NCBI RefSeq assembly: GCF_004352915.1
Contig: NZ_SJSY01000070.1
Span: 62,001 to 126,000 of the forward strand
Reading direction: 5' to 3'
From: Flavobacterium zhairuonense
GTDB lineage: Bacteria; Bacteroidota; Bacteroidia; Flavobacteriales; Flavobacteriaceae
DNA length: 64,000 bases
Both the position numbers and the translations under genes were made by a program. The notes beneath the pieces were generated by a model. The model was given only the letters and a program-made list of their open reading frames with translations. It did no database searches and was not told the origin of the DNA. Of the stretch, positions 25,013-33,070 are shown piece by piece; positions within the stretch are counted from its first letter, which is position 1; each line of letters starts with the position of its first letter.

Positions 25013-26801
25013 TTTAAATCGTCTGAAAGCTGGATTGCTTTTTGTGTCTTTATCGCTTACAATTCCGGCACTTTCGCAGAAAAAAGAAATTCCGTTATGG
25101 GATAAAATTCCGGACGAAATTGTATCCAAAGAATATTCTGAAGAAGTAGATCACAAAAACGAACTTTCAGAAGGAGTTCGAAAAGTAACTTTACCAACAT
25201 TAACTGTTTATTTAGCAAATCCAGAAAAATCAAACGGAACATCGGTTATCATTTGTCCAGGAGGTGGTTACGGAATGCTCGCAATAAATAAAGAAGGTTA
25301 TAAAGTTGCCGAATGGTTTAACAGTTTAGGAATAAATGCTTTTGTCTTGAAATATAGATTGCCAAGCGATTTAATCATGAAAAATAAAACTGTTGGACCA
25401 CTTCAAGACGCTCAGGAAGCGGTGAGACTTGTGCGAAGAAATGCAGTAAAGTGGAAACTAAACCCAAATAAAATTGGTATCATGGGATTTTCTGCGGGAG
25501 GACATTTGGCGTCTACATTATCAACACATTACAATGATAAAGTTTACACTCCAACCGACACGACAAGCGCCAAACCAAATTTTTCAATTTTAATTTATCC
25601 TGTAATTTCAATGCAGGAAGGCATTACACACCAAGGTTCTAAAGATAATTTGTTAGGAAAAAATGCTGGAAATGAACTGACCGATAAATATTCAAATGAA
25701 AAACAAATAACTTCAGCCACGCCAAAAACATTTTTAGTTCATGCAACAGATGACAAAGCTGTTCCTGTAGAAAATAGCATCAACTATTATTTAGGGCTGA
25801 AAAAAGAAAAGGTTTCGGCAGAAATGCATTTATTTGAAAACGGAGGACATGGCTTTGGATTAGGCGTAAAAGGAACAAATGCAAACTGGCCAAAAGATTG
25901 TGAAAAATGGCTATCAGCAAACAATTACACCCTAAAACCAGATGGTTATGTATTTAGCTATTTTAAAGGAAATGGTGAAGACGGACTTCATTTGGCATAC
26001 AGTGAAGGTGGTTATAAATGGACTGCTTTAAAAAATGATACATCCTTTTTAACTCCAGAGGTTGGAAAAGACAAATTGATGCGTGATCCTTGCGTAATTA
26101 AAGGCGGAGACGGATTGTATCATATGGTTTGGACAGTAAGTTGGACAGATAAAGGAATTGGATACGCTTCTTCAAAAGATTTGATTCATTGGTCAAAACA
26201 AGAATTTATTCCTGTAATGGCTCATGAGGAAAAAGCCAGAAATACTTGGGCACCAGAAATTACGTATGATGAAAAATCAAAAGAATATATGATTTACTGG
26301 GCATCAACAATTGATGGCAAATTTCCTGAAACAAAATCAGAGGAAGAGAAAGGATACAATCACCGAATTTATTATACCACAACCAAAGATTTTAAAAAGT
26401 TTGCCAAAACAAAACTATTGTATGACCCCGGCTTTAATGTAATTGATGCTTCTATCGTTAAGCAAGGTCAGCAATTTGTTATGTATTTAAAAGATGAAAC
26501 ACGCAACCCTGTTCAAAAAAATATTAAAATTGCTCTCAGTAAAAATCTAACCGGCCCTTATAGTCCGGCAAGCAAAGCCATTACTGGCGATTATTGGGCT
26601 GAAGGACCTACGGCAATGCAAATCGAAAATAATTGGATTGTTTATTTTGACAAATACACACAAAAAAAATATGGTGCAGTAAAAGAAACATCTAAAGGCT
26701 GGGAAGATATTTCAGAACAAATCAGTTTTCCCACCGGTACAAGACACGGCACCATCATAAAAGTTTCTTCCGATGAAATTGCGAATTTAAAGAAAGAATA
26801 A
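24996..26801 (+). CDS. Fusion of an alpha/beta-hydrolase esterase and a GH43-like domain
   Basis: The 601-residue protein joins two enzyme domains behind one signal peptide (...LSLTIPALS). Residues about 30-308 are an esterase with the oxyanion motif CPGGGYGML (87-95), the nucleophile elbow GFSAGG (Ser166), HATDD for the acid and GGHGFGLG for the His. Residues about 315-600 form a GH43-like propeller: MRDPCVIKGGDGLYHMVWT, WAPEITYDEKSKEYMIYWA, NVIDASIV and WAEGPTAM. The esterase half is strongly similar to the stand-alone protein at 55483. Such a pair would remove acyl groups and then a sugar from the same side chain. It is the last gene of the GH106 operon. Confidence 0.87.
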   Translation: MKKSNNLNRLKAGLLFVSLSLTIPALSQKKEIPLWDKIPDEIVSKEYSEEVDHKNELSEGVRKVTLPTLTVYLANPEKSNGTSVIICPGGGYGMLAINKEGYKVAEWFNSLGINAFVLKYRLPSDLIMKNKTVGPLQDAQEAVRLVRRNAVKWKLNPNKIGIMGFSAGGHLASTLSTHYNDKVYTPTDTTSAKPNFSILIYPVISMQEGITHQGSKDNLLGKNAGNELTDKYSNEKQITSATPKTFLVHATDDKAVPVENSINYYLGLKKEKVSAEMHLFENGGHGFGLGVKGTNANWPKDCEKWLSANNYTLKPDGYVFSYFKGNGEDGLHLAYSEGGYKWTALKNDTSFLTPEVGKDKLMRDPCVIKGGDGLYHMVWTVSWTDKGIGYASSKDLIHWSKQEFIPVMAHEEKARNTWAPEITYDEKSKEYMIYWASTIDGKFPETKSEEEKGYNHRIYYTTTKDFKKFAKTKLLYDPGFNVIDASIVKQGQQFVMYLKDETRNPVQKNIKIALSKNLTGPYSPASKAITGDYWAEGPTAMQIENNWIVYFDKYTQKKYGAVKETSKGWEDISEQISFPTGTRHGTIIKVSSDEIANLKKE

Positions 26802-26818
26802 AATTGTATTAAAACAAA

Positions 26819-26852
26819 AAAGCAGGATACTGAGCAACCGATATCCTGCTTT
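26819..26852. terminator. Hairpin after the GH106 operon
   Basis: A perfect 11-bp stem (AAAGCAGGATA at 26819-26829, TATCCTGCTTT at 26842-26852) lies 18 bp after the stop codon of the fusion gene. The U-run is better on the minus strand (TTTTTTGTTTT) than on the plus strand, so it may serve both the operon on the left and the minus-strand pseudogene on the right. It contains CAGGAT but not the direct repeat. Confidence 0.7.
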
Positions 26853-26903
26853 AAAAAATGAATTAATACAATTTTTAAACCTATAAAACTATTATCTTTC
26901 AAG

Positions 26904-27352
26904 CTACATTAAAAAAAACATTGCTTTATAAAAATTCTGAAATCGGGTTTCAAAAATTGAATTATTTGAAAAACCGTCCCCTTTATTTTTATTACTCAAC
27001 TCTAAATTGTTATTGAAATGCATTTTCAATTCGTCTACTATTTCTGATCTAGTTTTAGCATTATCCAATACAATCAAATTATTCATCTCATTTAAAAAAG
27101 ATAAACTACTATATAATTGTTTATCAAATAAGCATACTAAAACATTTAGTCCTTTTTATTTATTTTTAAGAATTCCAGCAATTCACTTTTCTCATAAACA
27201 ACAAATATTGAGCGATCATATTTTTTGGAATCATTTTCATCTTTAAGCAAAAACGATTCTTCTGAAAAGTCAAATTCATCCTTGAATTTACGTTTAAACA
27301 TCTTTAAAAAAACTCCTTTATTATCACGCACTAACACTTTTTCCTTTTCCAT
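26904..27352 (-). pseudogene. Small receiver-like protein gene broken by a 1-base frameshift
   Basis: Two adjoining frames form one product: from the ATG at 27352 to the TAA at 27146 (MEKEKVLVRDNKGVFLKMF...), and in the next frame down to the TAG at 26904 (...MNNLIVLDNAKTRSEIVDEL...). Adding one A to the A-run just before the first stop (about 27148-27158) makes a continuous 149-residue frame. Reading through gives KINKKGLNVLVCLFDKQ, which looks like a natural continuation. The alternating beta/alpha pattern resembles a degenerate response-regulator receiver, but the acidic pocket is not obvious. It could be a real inactivation or a sequencing error in a homopolymer. Confidence 0.6.
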
Positions 27353-27542
27353 ATTGTAATTTTTTTTGCATATTAGTAAAGCTTCAGGCTTCAAAAAAAA
27401 CCATAAAACACCTAATAATCAATACTTTAAATAACAAAACAAAGATAAAAGGAGAAAATGATCAATATTTACACAATAAGACAAAAAACAAATAAAATAA
27501 GATTTATTTTACCTTGCTAATAATAACGCTTTCATTGCACTT

Positions 27543-28097
27543 CTAGAGTATGCCAAATGTCAAAGCACAAGACACAATAGCCATTTTGTCATCGACACTA
27601 CGAAAGATTTCCTCAATTACAACATCGTACTTATTACAAGACTGCAAAATAGTTTTTCTGAGACTACATTGTTTTATTTCGCCTATTGTTATATGTTCTT
27701 CGATATTAATGGCTAAGCAGGAATCTTTCTTATTTCCTCTAATTTCAGCAATAACCTGATTTTTATTATTTAAAATTTTTATATTTTGTTTAAATAAAGA
27801 AAATTGTCGTTTTATGCTCCCAATTTTATTACCATTAAAGTCTTTGATAACAATTGCATCACAGAAAAACAAAAAGCCTCTAGATAATGTAGCTGTTATG
27901 ACTCCGTTTGCGTTTCTTATTTCAAATAAATATGGAAAAATTTTCAACCCTGCTATTTTCGAAAAGCTCTTTTTTTTCGTAATAAAGCCTATGCACTCCC
28001 GATTACCATTGTAGATTTTAAACTGACCTCTAGAGTTGGATTTTTCCTTTTTCTTATATATTAAATAGTTTCTTGTATTAAAAAAAGAAGCACTCAT
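27543..28097 (-). CDS. LURP-one/phospholipid-scramblase-like protein
   Basis: The 184-residue protein has no signal peptide. Its pattern of short repeated beta-strands is FKIYNGNRECIGFITKKKS, LFEIRNANGVITATLSRG, IVIKDFNGNKIGSIKRQ and IKILNNKNQVIAEIRGN. This alternation of 'x-I-x-(D/N)-x-x-G-x-x-I-(G/A)' strands is characteristic of the LURP-one-related/scramblase beta-barrel around a central helix. Bacterial members have no well-established role. The neighbours on both sides are also small unassigned minus-strand genes. The call rests on the strand pattern only. Confidence 0.5.
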   Translation of the reverse strand: MSASFFNTRNYLIYKKKEKSNSRGQFKIYNGNRECIGFITKKKSFSKIAGLKIFPYLFEIRNANGVITATLSRGFLFFCDAIVIKDFNGNKIGSIKRQFSLFKQNIKILNNKNQVIAEIRGNKKDSCLAINIEEHITIGEIKQCSLRKTILQSCNKYDVVIEEIFRSVDDKMAIVSCALTFGIL

Positions 28098-28225
28098 TTA
28101 ATCATTTTTTATAATTCTCTATTATTGATTGGATTTCTTAAAAAAATAAACTTCAAAATTTGCAATTTGTAATCAGTTAGTATCAGATTTAAAACTCCTG
28201 AAGATATTTTTAATTAGCCGTTTTT

Positions 28226-28783
28226 CTAGCAAAGCTTGACAACATGAGTTACTTTTCGTTCTACAAAATCAATCAGCTTTTCCATATTTCGATATTGATC
28301 GTATTTATTTGATATCGAAATAATGTAGCCGTTTCTTTCTTTTACATATAAAAAAAAGAAATCTTTAGTCAAAATTGCTTTTTCAATTTGACTCCATTTA
28401 TGTGTAATTTCCCCTAAAGGCGAATGAACATTTATGAATGAATTTGTAAAATTGAATTTATACTTTGAGATAAATTTATCAAATTTCAAAAGTCTTTTAA
28501 TCAATCGAAAAATCAGGCTACATACCGCTTTAACAAATGAATATTGAAACAAAAAGAAAACTATGACGAGTACTAAATTCCTGATAATCCAAATTATATA
28601 ATCGGTATTCTTGTCTAAAAAAATACTATTAAAAAAGATTGCTGTTATCAAAAGCACGCTTGCAAGAATGCGTATTCTTTTCTCCCATAAATTTTTAAAA
28701 TACATCTTATTCAGTTTCTGTATTTCTACAGCATTCAATTCAAATTCTAGCGAAAATTTAGCATCATTCATACCAACATACAT
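28226..28783 (-). CDS. YcxB-like membrane protein
   Basis: The 185 residues begin with a beta-rich FSLEFELNAVEIQKLNK segment and two hydrophobic helices (about residues 37-55 and 65-90). A C-terminal half follows with FTNSFINVHSPLGEITHKWSQIEKA and YVKERNGYIISISNKYD, as seen in YcxB-family proteins. The start at 28783 is preferred; a second ATG at 28771 is possible. A TAATTTTG box on the minus strand (28841-28834) may be its -7 element. The function of the family is unknown. Confidence 0.55.
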   Translation of the reverse strand: MYVGMNDAKFSLEFELNAVEIQKLNKMYFKNLWEKRIRILASVLLITAIFFNSIFLDKNTDYIIWIIRNLVLVIVFFLFQYSFVKAVCSLIFRLIKRLLKFDKFISKYKFNFTNSFINVHSPLGEITHKWSQIEKAILTKDFFFLYVKERNGYIISISNKYDQYRNMEKLIDFVERKVTHVVKLC

Positions 28784-29158
28784 TAAATTCCAGAAAAATT
28801 GTTTTTGTCTTTATTGATAGTTAAAATTTTAAGCAAAATTAGCTCAAGCACAATTCGCCCATATAGCCAATAAGCCACCAAAATATTAGAATAAGACATT
28901 TTTAAATAAAAACCACACTTAAAAACTTCTTTGTGACGGTTTCATTTTTTTTAGAAAAAGCAATACATTTTAATGAGAATTTTTTTACTCCAAAAAAGCC
29001 CGTAAAAGATTTAAAAATGACAAAATAAGACACAAAAAAATCATTATAATTATTTTATTTCCAAATAGTTAACTATAACAAATCTTTATATTTTTTTCTT
29101 TTAAATTTATTTACTTTTGGCCACCATTAAAACAAAATAATGGATAATTTCTTATAAA
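28784..29158. other. Divergent intergenic region between the YcxB-like and kinase genes
   Basis: The region is AT-rich and has no open frame of note. TAATTTTG at 28834-28841 (minus) and TACTTTTG at 29112-29119 (plus) match the -7 consensus and fit the two flanking genes. No operator-like palindrome or direct repeat is seen. Confidence 0.45.
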
Positions 29159-30249
29159 ATGAAACCCCAAGAAATCGAAAAAAAACTGAAAGAACGAATT
29201 AAAGAATTGACCTGCCTTTTCGAAATTTCCAAAACAATTTCCAAATCTCATTTTTTTGAAGAAAAGGTCTTGAAAAAGGTCGTTCTAAGTATAAAAAAAG
29301 CTTGGCAATTCAATGATGATGCAATAGTTGAATTGCAGGCTGGAATGTATTATTTTGCAACATCTCAAATACCCGAAAACAACATATTTCAAACTAGTAT
29401 CATCAAACTCCCCTATACAGAGCCCGGATCTATAACCGTTTATTATCCAGCAGACAAATTTAAACCGCATCACTTTCTCAGTTACGAACAAAAACTCTTG
29501 AATACAGCTGCGCAGAAAATTAGCTTTTACATCGAAAAATTTCAAATTTTAGAAAAAAAAGCTTCCTTAAGAAGAACCCTTGAACACGTTGACCGATTAA
29601 CGATCCTCAGCGAAACCATTGCTGGAATAGCGCATGAACTCAATAATCCTCTGGGAAATATTTTAGGATATGCCGAATTTATCAAACTCGCCAATACAGA
29701 TTCTGAAATTGACTCTGATATTACAACAATTATCAACTCTGTCATTTACACGCGCGAAATTGTAAAAAAGTTAATGTTTTTTCTTGTGAGATGCCCCACC
29801 AGTCAAAATTTGAAAACATCAATTCCATTATAAATTTTACCTTTTCAATTTTAAAGCAAAATTTTCAAAAAAAAGAAATCAAAAGCGAATTGATTTTTAA
29901 CAACTCTATTTCTACTGTAAAAATTGATGCCGTACAAATAACCCAGTTACTTTTCAATTTGCTGATAAATGCCATTCATGCATCGACTAAAAAAAGCCTC
30001 ATTAAAACTATTATTGAAAATGATGCCCAAAATATCATCATACACATTGAAGATCAAGGCCACGGAATACCTGATGAAATAAAACAGAAAATATTTGAAC
30101 CTTTTTTCACCACAAAAAACACAAAAAGCGGATCAGGTTTGGGGCTAAGTGTTGTTTATGGAATTGTTAAAAATCACAATGGAAAAATCACCGTTACAAA
30201 CAATAAACCCAATGGTGCAATTTTTACAATCAGTTTACCAATTAGTTAA
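29159..30249 (+). pseudogene. Sensor histidine kinase, frameshifted
   Basis: Two overlapping frames (29159-29833 and 29791-30249) make one kinase if one T is added to the T6 run at 29777-29782. The join then reads VKKLMFFSCEMPHQSKFENI. The first frame holds an N-terminal GAF-like sensor region and the HisKA phosphorylation site SETIAGIAHELNNPLGNI. The second holds the N box LLFNLLINAIHAS, G1 IEDQGHGIPDE, the F box IFEPFFTTK and G2 GSGLGLSVVYGIV. No membrane segment is seen, so it would be a soluble kinase. The sigma-54-type regulator follows after 7 bp as the natural partner. As written, no single product can carry both halves. Confidence 0.85.
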
Positions 30250-30256
30250 AAAATAA

Positions 30257-30985
30257 ATGAACTCAAGAAAAGAAAATATACTAATTGTCGATGACAATTA
30301 CGAAATGCTGACTCTTTTTCAGCGAACAATCAAAGCATTAAATTATAATACTTACAAAGCTTCGTCTGTGAATGAAGCTATTGAAGTTTTAAAAAGCCAT
30401 TCGATCAATCTATTAATTACAGATTTAAATATGCCCGAAATAAACGGCATCGAACTATTAAAATATTGCGATGAGCATTTTCCTCATATATCAAAATTGG
30501 TCATAACCGGAATGCCATCTATTGATAATGCCATAAATGCAATAAAATCTGGTGCTTTGGAATACCTCATAAAACCTTTTACTAATGATGAACTTTCTAA
30601 AGCCATCAAAAGTTCACTTGCAAGAAAAACAAATACATCGGTTAAAAATCCTGATGCTATAAATAGTTACGCCTCAATAATAGGCCAATCATCACATTTC
30701 AAAGATTTAATTGATACGATAAAACGCGTGCAAAACAATAAGGCAAATGTATTAATTGAAGGCGAAAGTGGTACTGGAAAAGAGCTGATTGCAAGGGCAA
30801 TTCACTATGAAGGTGCATTTTCTAAAATGCCCTTTGTGGCAATAAATTGCGGAGGATTACCCGAAAATCTACTCGAATCTGAATTATTTGGGTACGTTAA
30901 AGGAGCATTTACTGGTGCTGTTGAATCAAAAATGGGTTTATTTCAAGCGGCATCTGGTGGTACCGTTTTCTTGGACGAAATTGGA
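30257..30985 (+). pseudogene. NtrC-type sigma-54 response regulator, truncated in the AAA+ domain
   Basis: The first 243 codons are normal. The receiver domain has NILIVDDNYE and the phosphoacceptor Asp56 in LLITDLNMPE. The AAA+ domain has Walker A GESGTGKE (169-176), the sigma-54 contact loop GAFTGA (216-221) and the start of Walker B, GGTVFLDEIG (234-243). Immediately after codon 243 the frame runs on into antisense collagen-like sequence (CTRQTRNSN...) and stops at 31141. The rest of the AAA+ domain and the DNA-binding domain are absent. It follows the frameshifted kinase by 7 bp. It is either a genuine rearrangement scar or an assembly error. Confidence 0.85.
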
Positions 30986-30986
30986 T

Positions 30987-31747
30987 GTACCCGGCAAACC
31001 AGGAACTCCAATACCCGGAAGTCCTTCAACACCAACTTCGCCTTTGTCTCCCTTGTCTCCTTTGTCCCCTTTTTTACCGTCGATTTGAGTATAAGTGCCA
31101 TCTGCTCCGTCTTTGCCAGGAACATAAACCCATGTGCCTGAATCATTGATCACAACAGTAGTATCTTTTCCAGGTCCCCCAGGTGTGCCCGGCAAACCAG
31201 GAACTCCAATACCCGGAAGTCCTTCGACACCAACTTCCCCATCTTTTCCATTAATTGGCGTCCAAGTTCCATCGGCATTTTGAACGTAAACAATACCAGA
31301 TGAATAATCTGTATAAATATTTATGTCCTCACCAAGATAAGATGATGATCCTTTTGGCCCAGGAGCTCCATTACCTCCAGCAACACCAACTTTTCCATCT
31401 TTTCCATCTTTTCCAGATCCAGAACTTGATTCGCCAGCAACTGCTAATCTGTTCCATCTCTTATCAAACCAGTAGTAGTATCCTGGAGTAATGTCACCAA
31501 TTGCATCAGTAGCAAATACTAACAAACTATTAGCTTCATCACCTACGATTGGCGCATAAACAACTGTACTTGTTAATCGAACCCTTGGTATCAATATACC
31601 TTTTGTACTACCACCAAATCTATCCGTTTCTGTGGTTGTTACCTCAAATTGAGCTGATGAAGTTGGCGCTTTTGCCCCAACCACAACCTGAGAACGAGCC
31701 GAAAAGCTAGCCAAAACAACAAATAAAGGGAGTAATCTATTTTTCAT
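30987..31747 (-). CDS. Exported collagen-like repeat protein, 3' end missing
   Basis: The start at 31747 gives a signal peptide (MKNRLLPLFVVLASFSARSQ) and a head domain with the Bacteroidota surface-protein pattern (SSAQFEVTTTETDRFGGSTK, then ITPGYYYWFDKRWNRLAV, about residues 30-110). Collagen-like Gly-X-Y stretches follow (GKDGKDGKVGVAGGNGAPGP, GKKGDKGDKGDKGEVGVEGL), alternating with short non-repeat inserts. The sense ends near 30987, where the frame enters the antisense of the truncated regulator (SNFVQENGTT...). The C-terminal part is therefore lost. A segment of over 40 bp near 30988-31030 is repeated at 31182-31224, which makes this spot prone to misassembly or recombination. Probable role: a surface or extracellular fibre. 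Confidence 0.75.
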
Positions 31748-32001
31748 AACCTTTCTTATTATCTGTTTAATTATTTTCTTAAGTATTTAAAATTCAAACA
31801 TCTAAATTTGAAGATGCAAAGTTCCTCTGAAAATCAATTTATTTTTGCCTGTAAAAGTTTTTAAACTTATAAATTAGGGTATATATGAAAAAGCCTGTTA
31901 AATTTTAGGGTAGAATTCCTATATTGCGAAAGGCACCACGCCAAATAATACCAATCAAACAATTAAAAATCAATACCTTAAACAAACAATTAAACAAAAA
32001 A
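31748..32001. other. AT-rich intergenic stretch
   Basis: The stretch lies upstream of the collagen-like gene and downstream of the CE12 operon. No gene, clear promoter or repeat family is recognised, only AT-rich sequence. Confidence 0.4.
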
Positions 32002-32028
32002 AAAGAGAGAGCATTTCGCTCTCTCTTT
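32002..32028 (-). terminator. Intrinsic terminator of the CE12-GH28 operon
   Basis: An 11-bp perfect stem (AAAGAGAGAGC/GCTCTCTCTTT) with a 5-nt loop. On the minus strand it is followed by a run of T. It lies about 75 bp past the stop of the CE12 gene, the last gene of the minus-strand operon. Confidence 0.88.
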
Positions 32029-32102
32029 TACTACTATCTATCTTTATTTACACATTACGTGCAATCAGATTTTATACAAATCAAATTACTTTTTTATATT
32101 TT

Positions 32103-32846
32103 TTATTTGATTCCTTTTTTGAGGTTTTCTAAAGATTTGTCTTCTAGAATTTTAATTTGGTTTACCACTATTTGAGCAACAGTTTTTGCCCCTAATAAAG
32201 ATAAGTGGGTATCATCTTTTTTATCCTCCTTATAATAAGGAATTTCCCCTGCCTTAAAATGTAAATGCAATTGCTTAGACTTTTCCGGCCCATAAGACTG
32301 CTCCAGCTGTTCTGTATAATATTCTAAATCAATAAAAGGTACATTATATTCTTGTGCAACCAATCTCGTTTCTAGTGGATAGTCACCATGAGTAGGAACT
32401 AATACTCCTTTTTCATTAAAGTTGCGTCTGGCAATGGACGTTAATAAAATAGGAATCGCTCCTTTTTTTCTGCTTTCATTTACAAAACGAATTAAGTTAT
32501 ATCGATATGCAGTATGTGGATTTGTGTAGCGTGTAGAATCTTCAATTTTTTCATCATTATGTCCGAATTCTATAAAAACATAATCCCCTTTTTTTAGTTT
32601 ATTATAAATTGAATCCCAACGCTTTTCGTTAATGAAGCTTTTAGTGCTTCGCCCGTTTACCGCTTTGTTTACCACTGCTATATTTTCTTTAAAAAATGGC
32701 TGCAAAACTTGTGCCCATCCATGCTCAGGATTTTTTTCAGGATCTTTTTTATTTGCCATTGTTGAATCTCCAATACAATAGACCGTTGTTTTTTGTGCAA
32801 AACAGCCTGTGGTGATAAGCAATAAAATTAATATGTAATTTTTCAT
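32103..32846 (-). CDS. Rhamnogalacturonan acetylesterase (CE12, SGNH hydrolase)
   Basis: The 247-residue protein has a signal peptide with a cysteine (MKNYILILLLITTGCFA), so export or lipid anchoring is likely. The four SGNH blocks are all present: CIGDSTM with Ser28, Gly in VNKAVNGRSTK (about 60-69), FGHND (94-98) and KDDTHLS with Asp212 and His214. This is the CE12 pattern, which removes acetyl groups from galacturonate in rhamnogalacturonan I. It is the last gene of the operon and 224 bp from GH28, a gap that contains a dispersed repeat. The paired terminator follows. Confidence 0.92.
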   Translation of the reverse strand: MKNYILILLLITTGCFAQKTTVYCIGDSTMANKKDPEKNPEHGWAQVLQPFFKENIAVVNKAVNGRSTKSFINEKRWDSIYNKLKKGDYVFIEFGHNDEKIEDSTRYTNPHTAYRYNLIRFVNESRKKGAIPILLTSIARRNFNEKGVLVPTHGDYPLETRLVAQEYNVPFIDLEYYTEQLEQSYGPEKSKQLHLHFKAGEIPYYKEDKKDDTHLSLLGAKTVAQIVVNQIKILEDKSLENLKKGIK

Positions 32847-32997
32847 TTTGTATTTATTTTAAATTTCAATTATCAGTCTGAACGATCTTGTCTCCAAGTA
32901 TTGGAATCTGAAAAAGGTGTTTAACTATATAAAGATCCATCTCCTGAAGTCCAAAGAACAAAAAATTAAACTCTTTACACCTATCAGGCCTAAAGAT

Positions 32998-33017
32998 AGA
33001 CGCACTGCTGTGCGTCT
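32998..33017. repeat. Short palindrome of repeat family B (copy 1)
   Basis: AGACGCAC-TGCT-GTGCGTCT is a perfect 8-bp stem. The same 20 bases recur at 43725-43744, and in both cases a loosely similar AT-rich tail (TACA-ATA-A...TATGTCTATGAAACT here) leads to the stop codon of a minus-strand gene about 50 bp on. Here no T-run follows on the minus strand, so it is not a good terminator. Confidence 0.75.
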
Positions 33018-33070
33018 CTACAAATAAATTTTTGAACCTTTATGTCTATGAAACTATGAACCTGGAAAAA

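Noticed and set aside
26819..26852. CAGGAT and ATCCTG in the hairpin after the GH106 operon as another activator site
   Set aside because: The half-sites are inverted with a 12-nt loop and not repeated in tandem at 10 bp, and no -7 box follows at 21 bp. It is a hairpin.
30986..31141. C-terminal 51 codons of the sigma-54 regulator frame as drawn
   Set aside because: This stretch is the antisense of collagen-like repeats and has no similarity to a regulator, so the coding sense ends at codon 243.
32998..33017. Terminator after GH28 copy 1
   Set aside because: The stem is perfect, but no T-run follows on the minus strand, and the CE12 gene downstream seems to belong to the same transcript.
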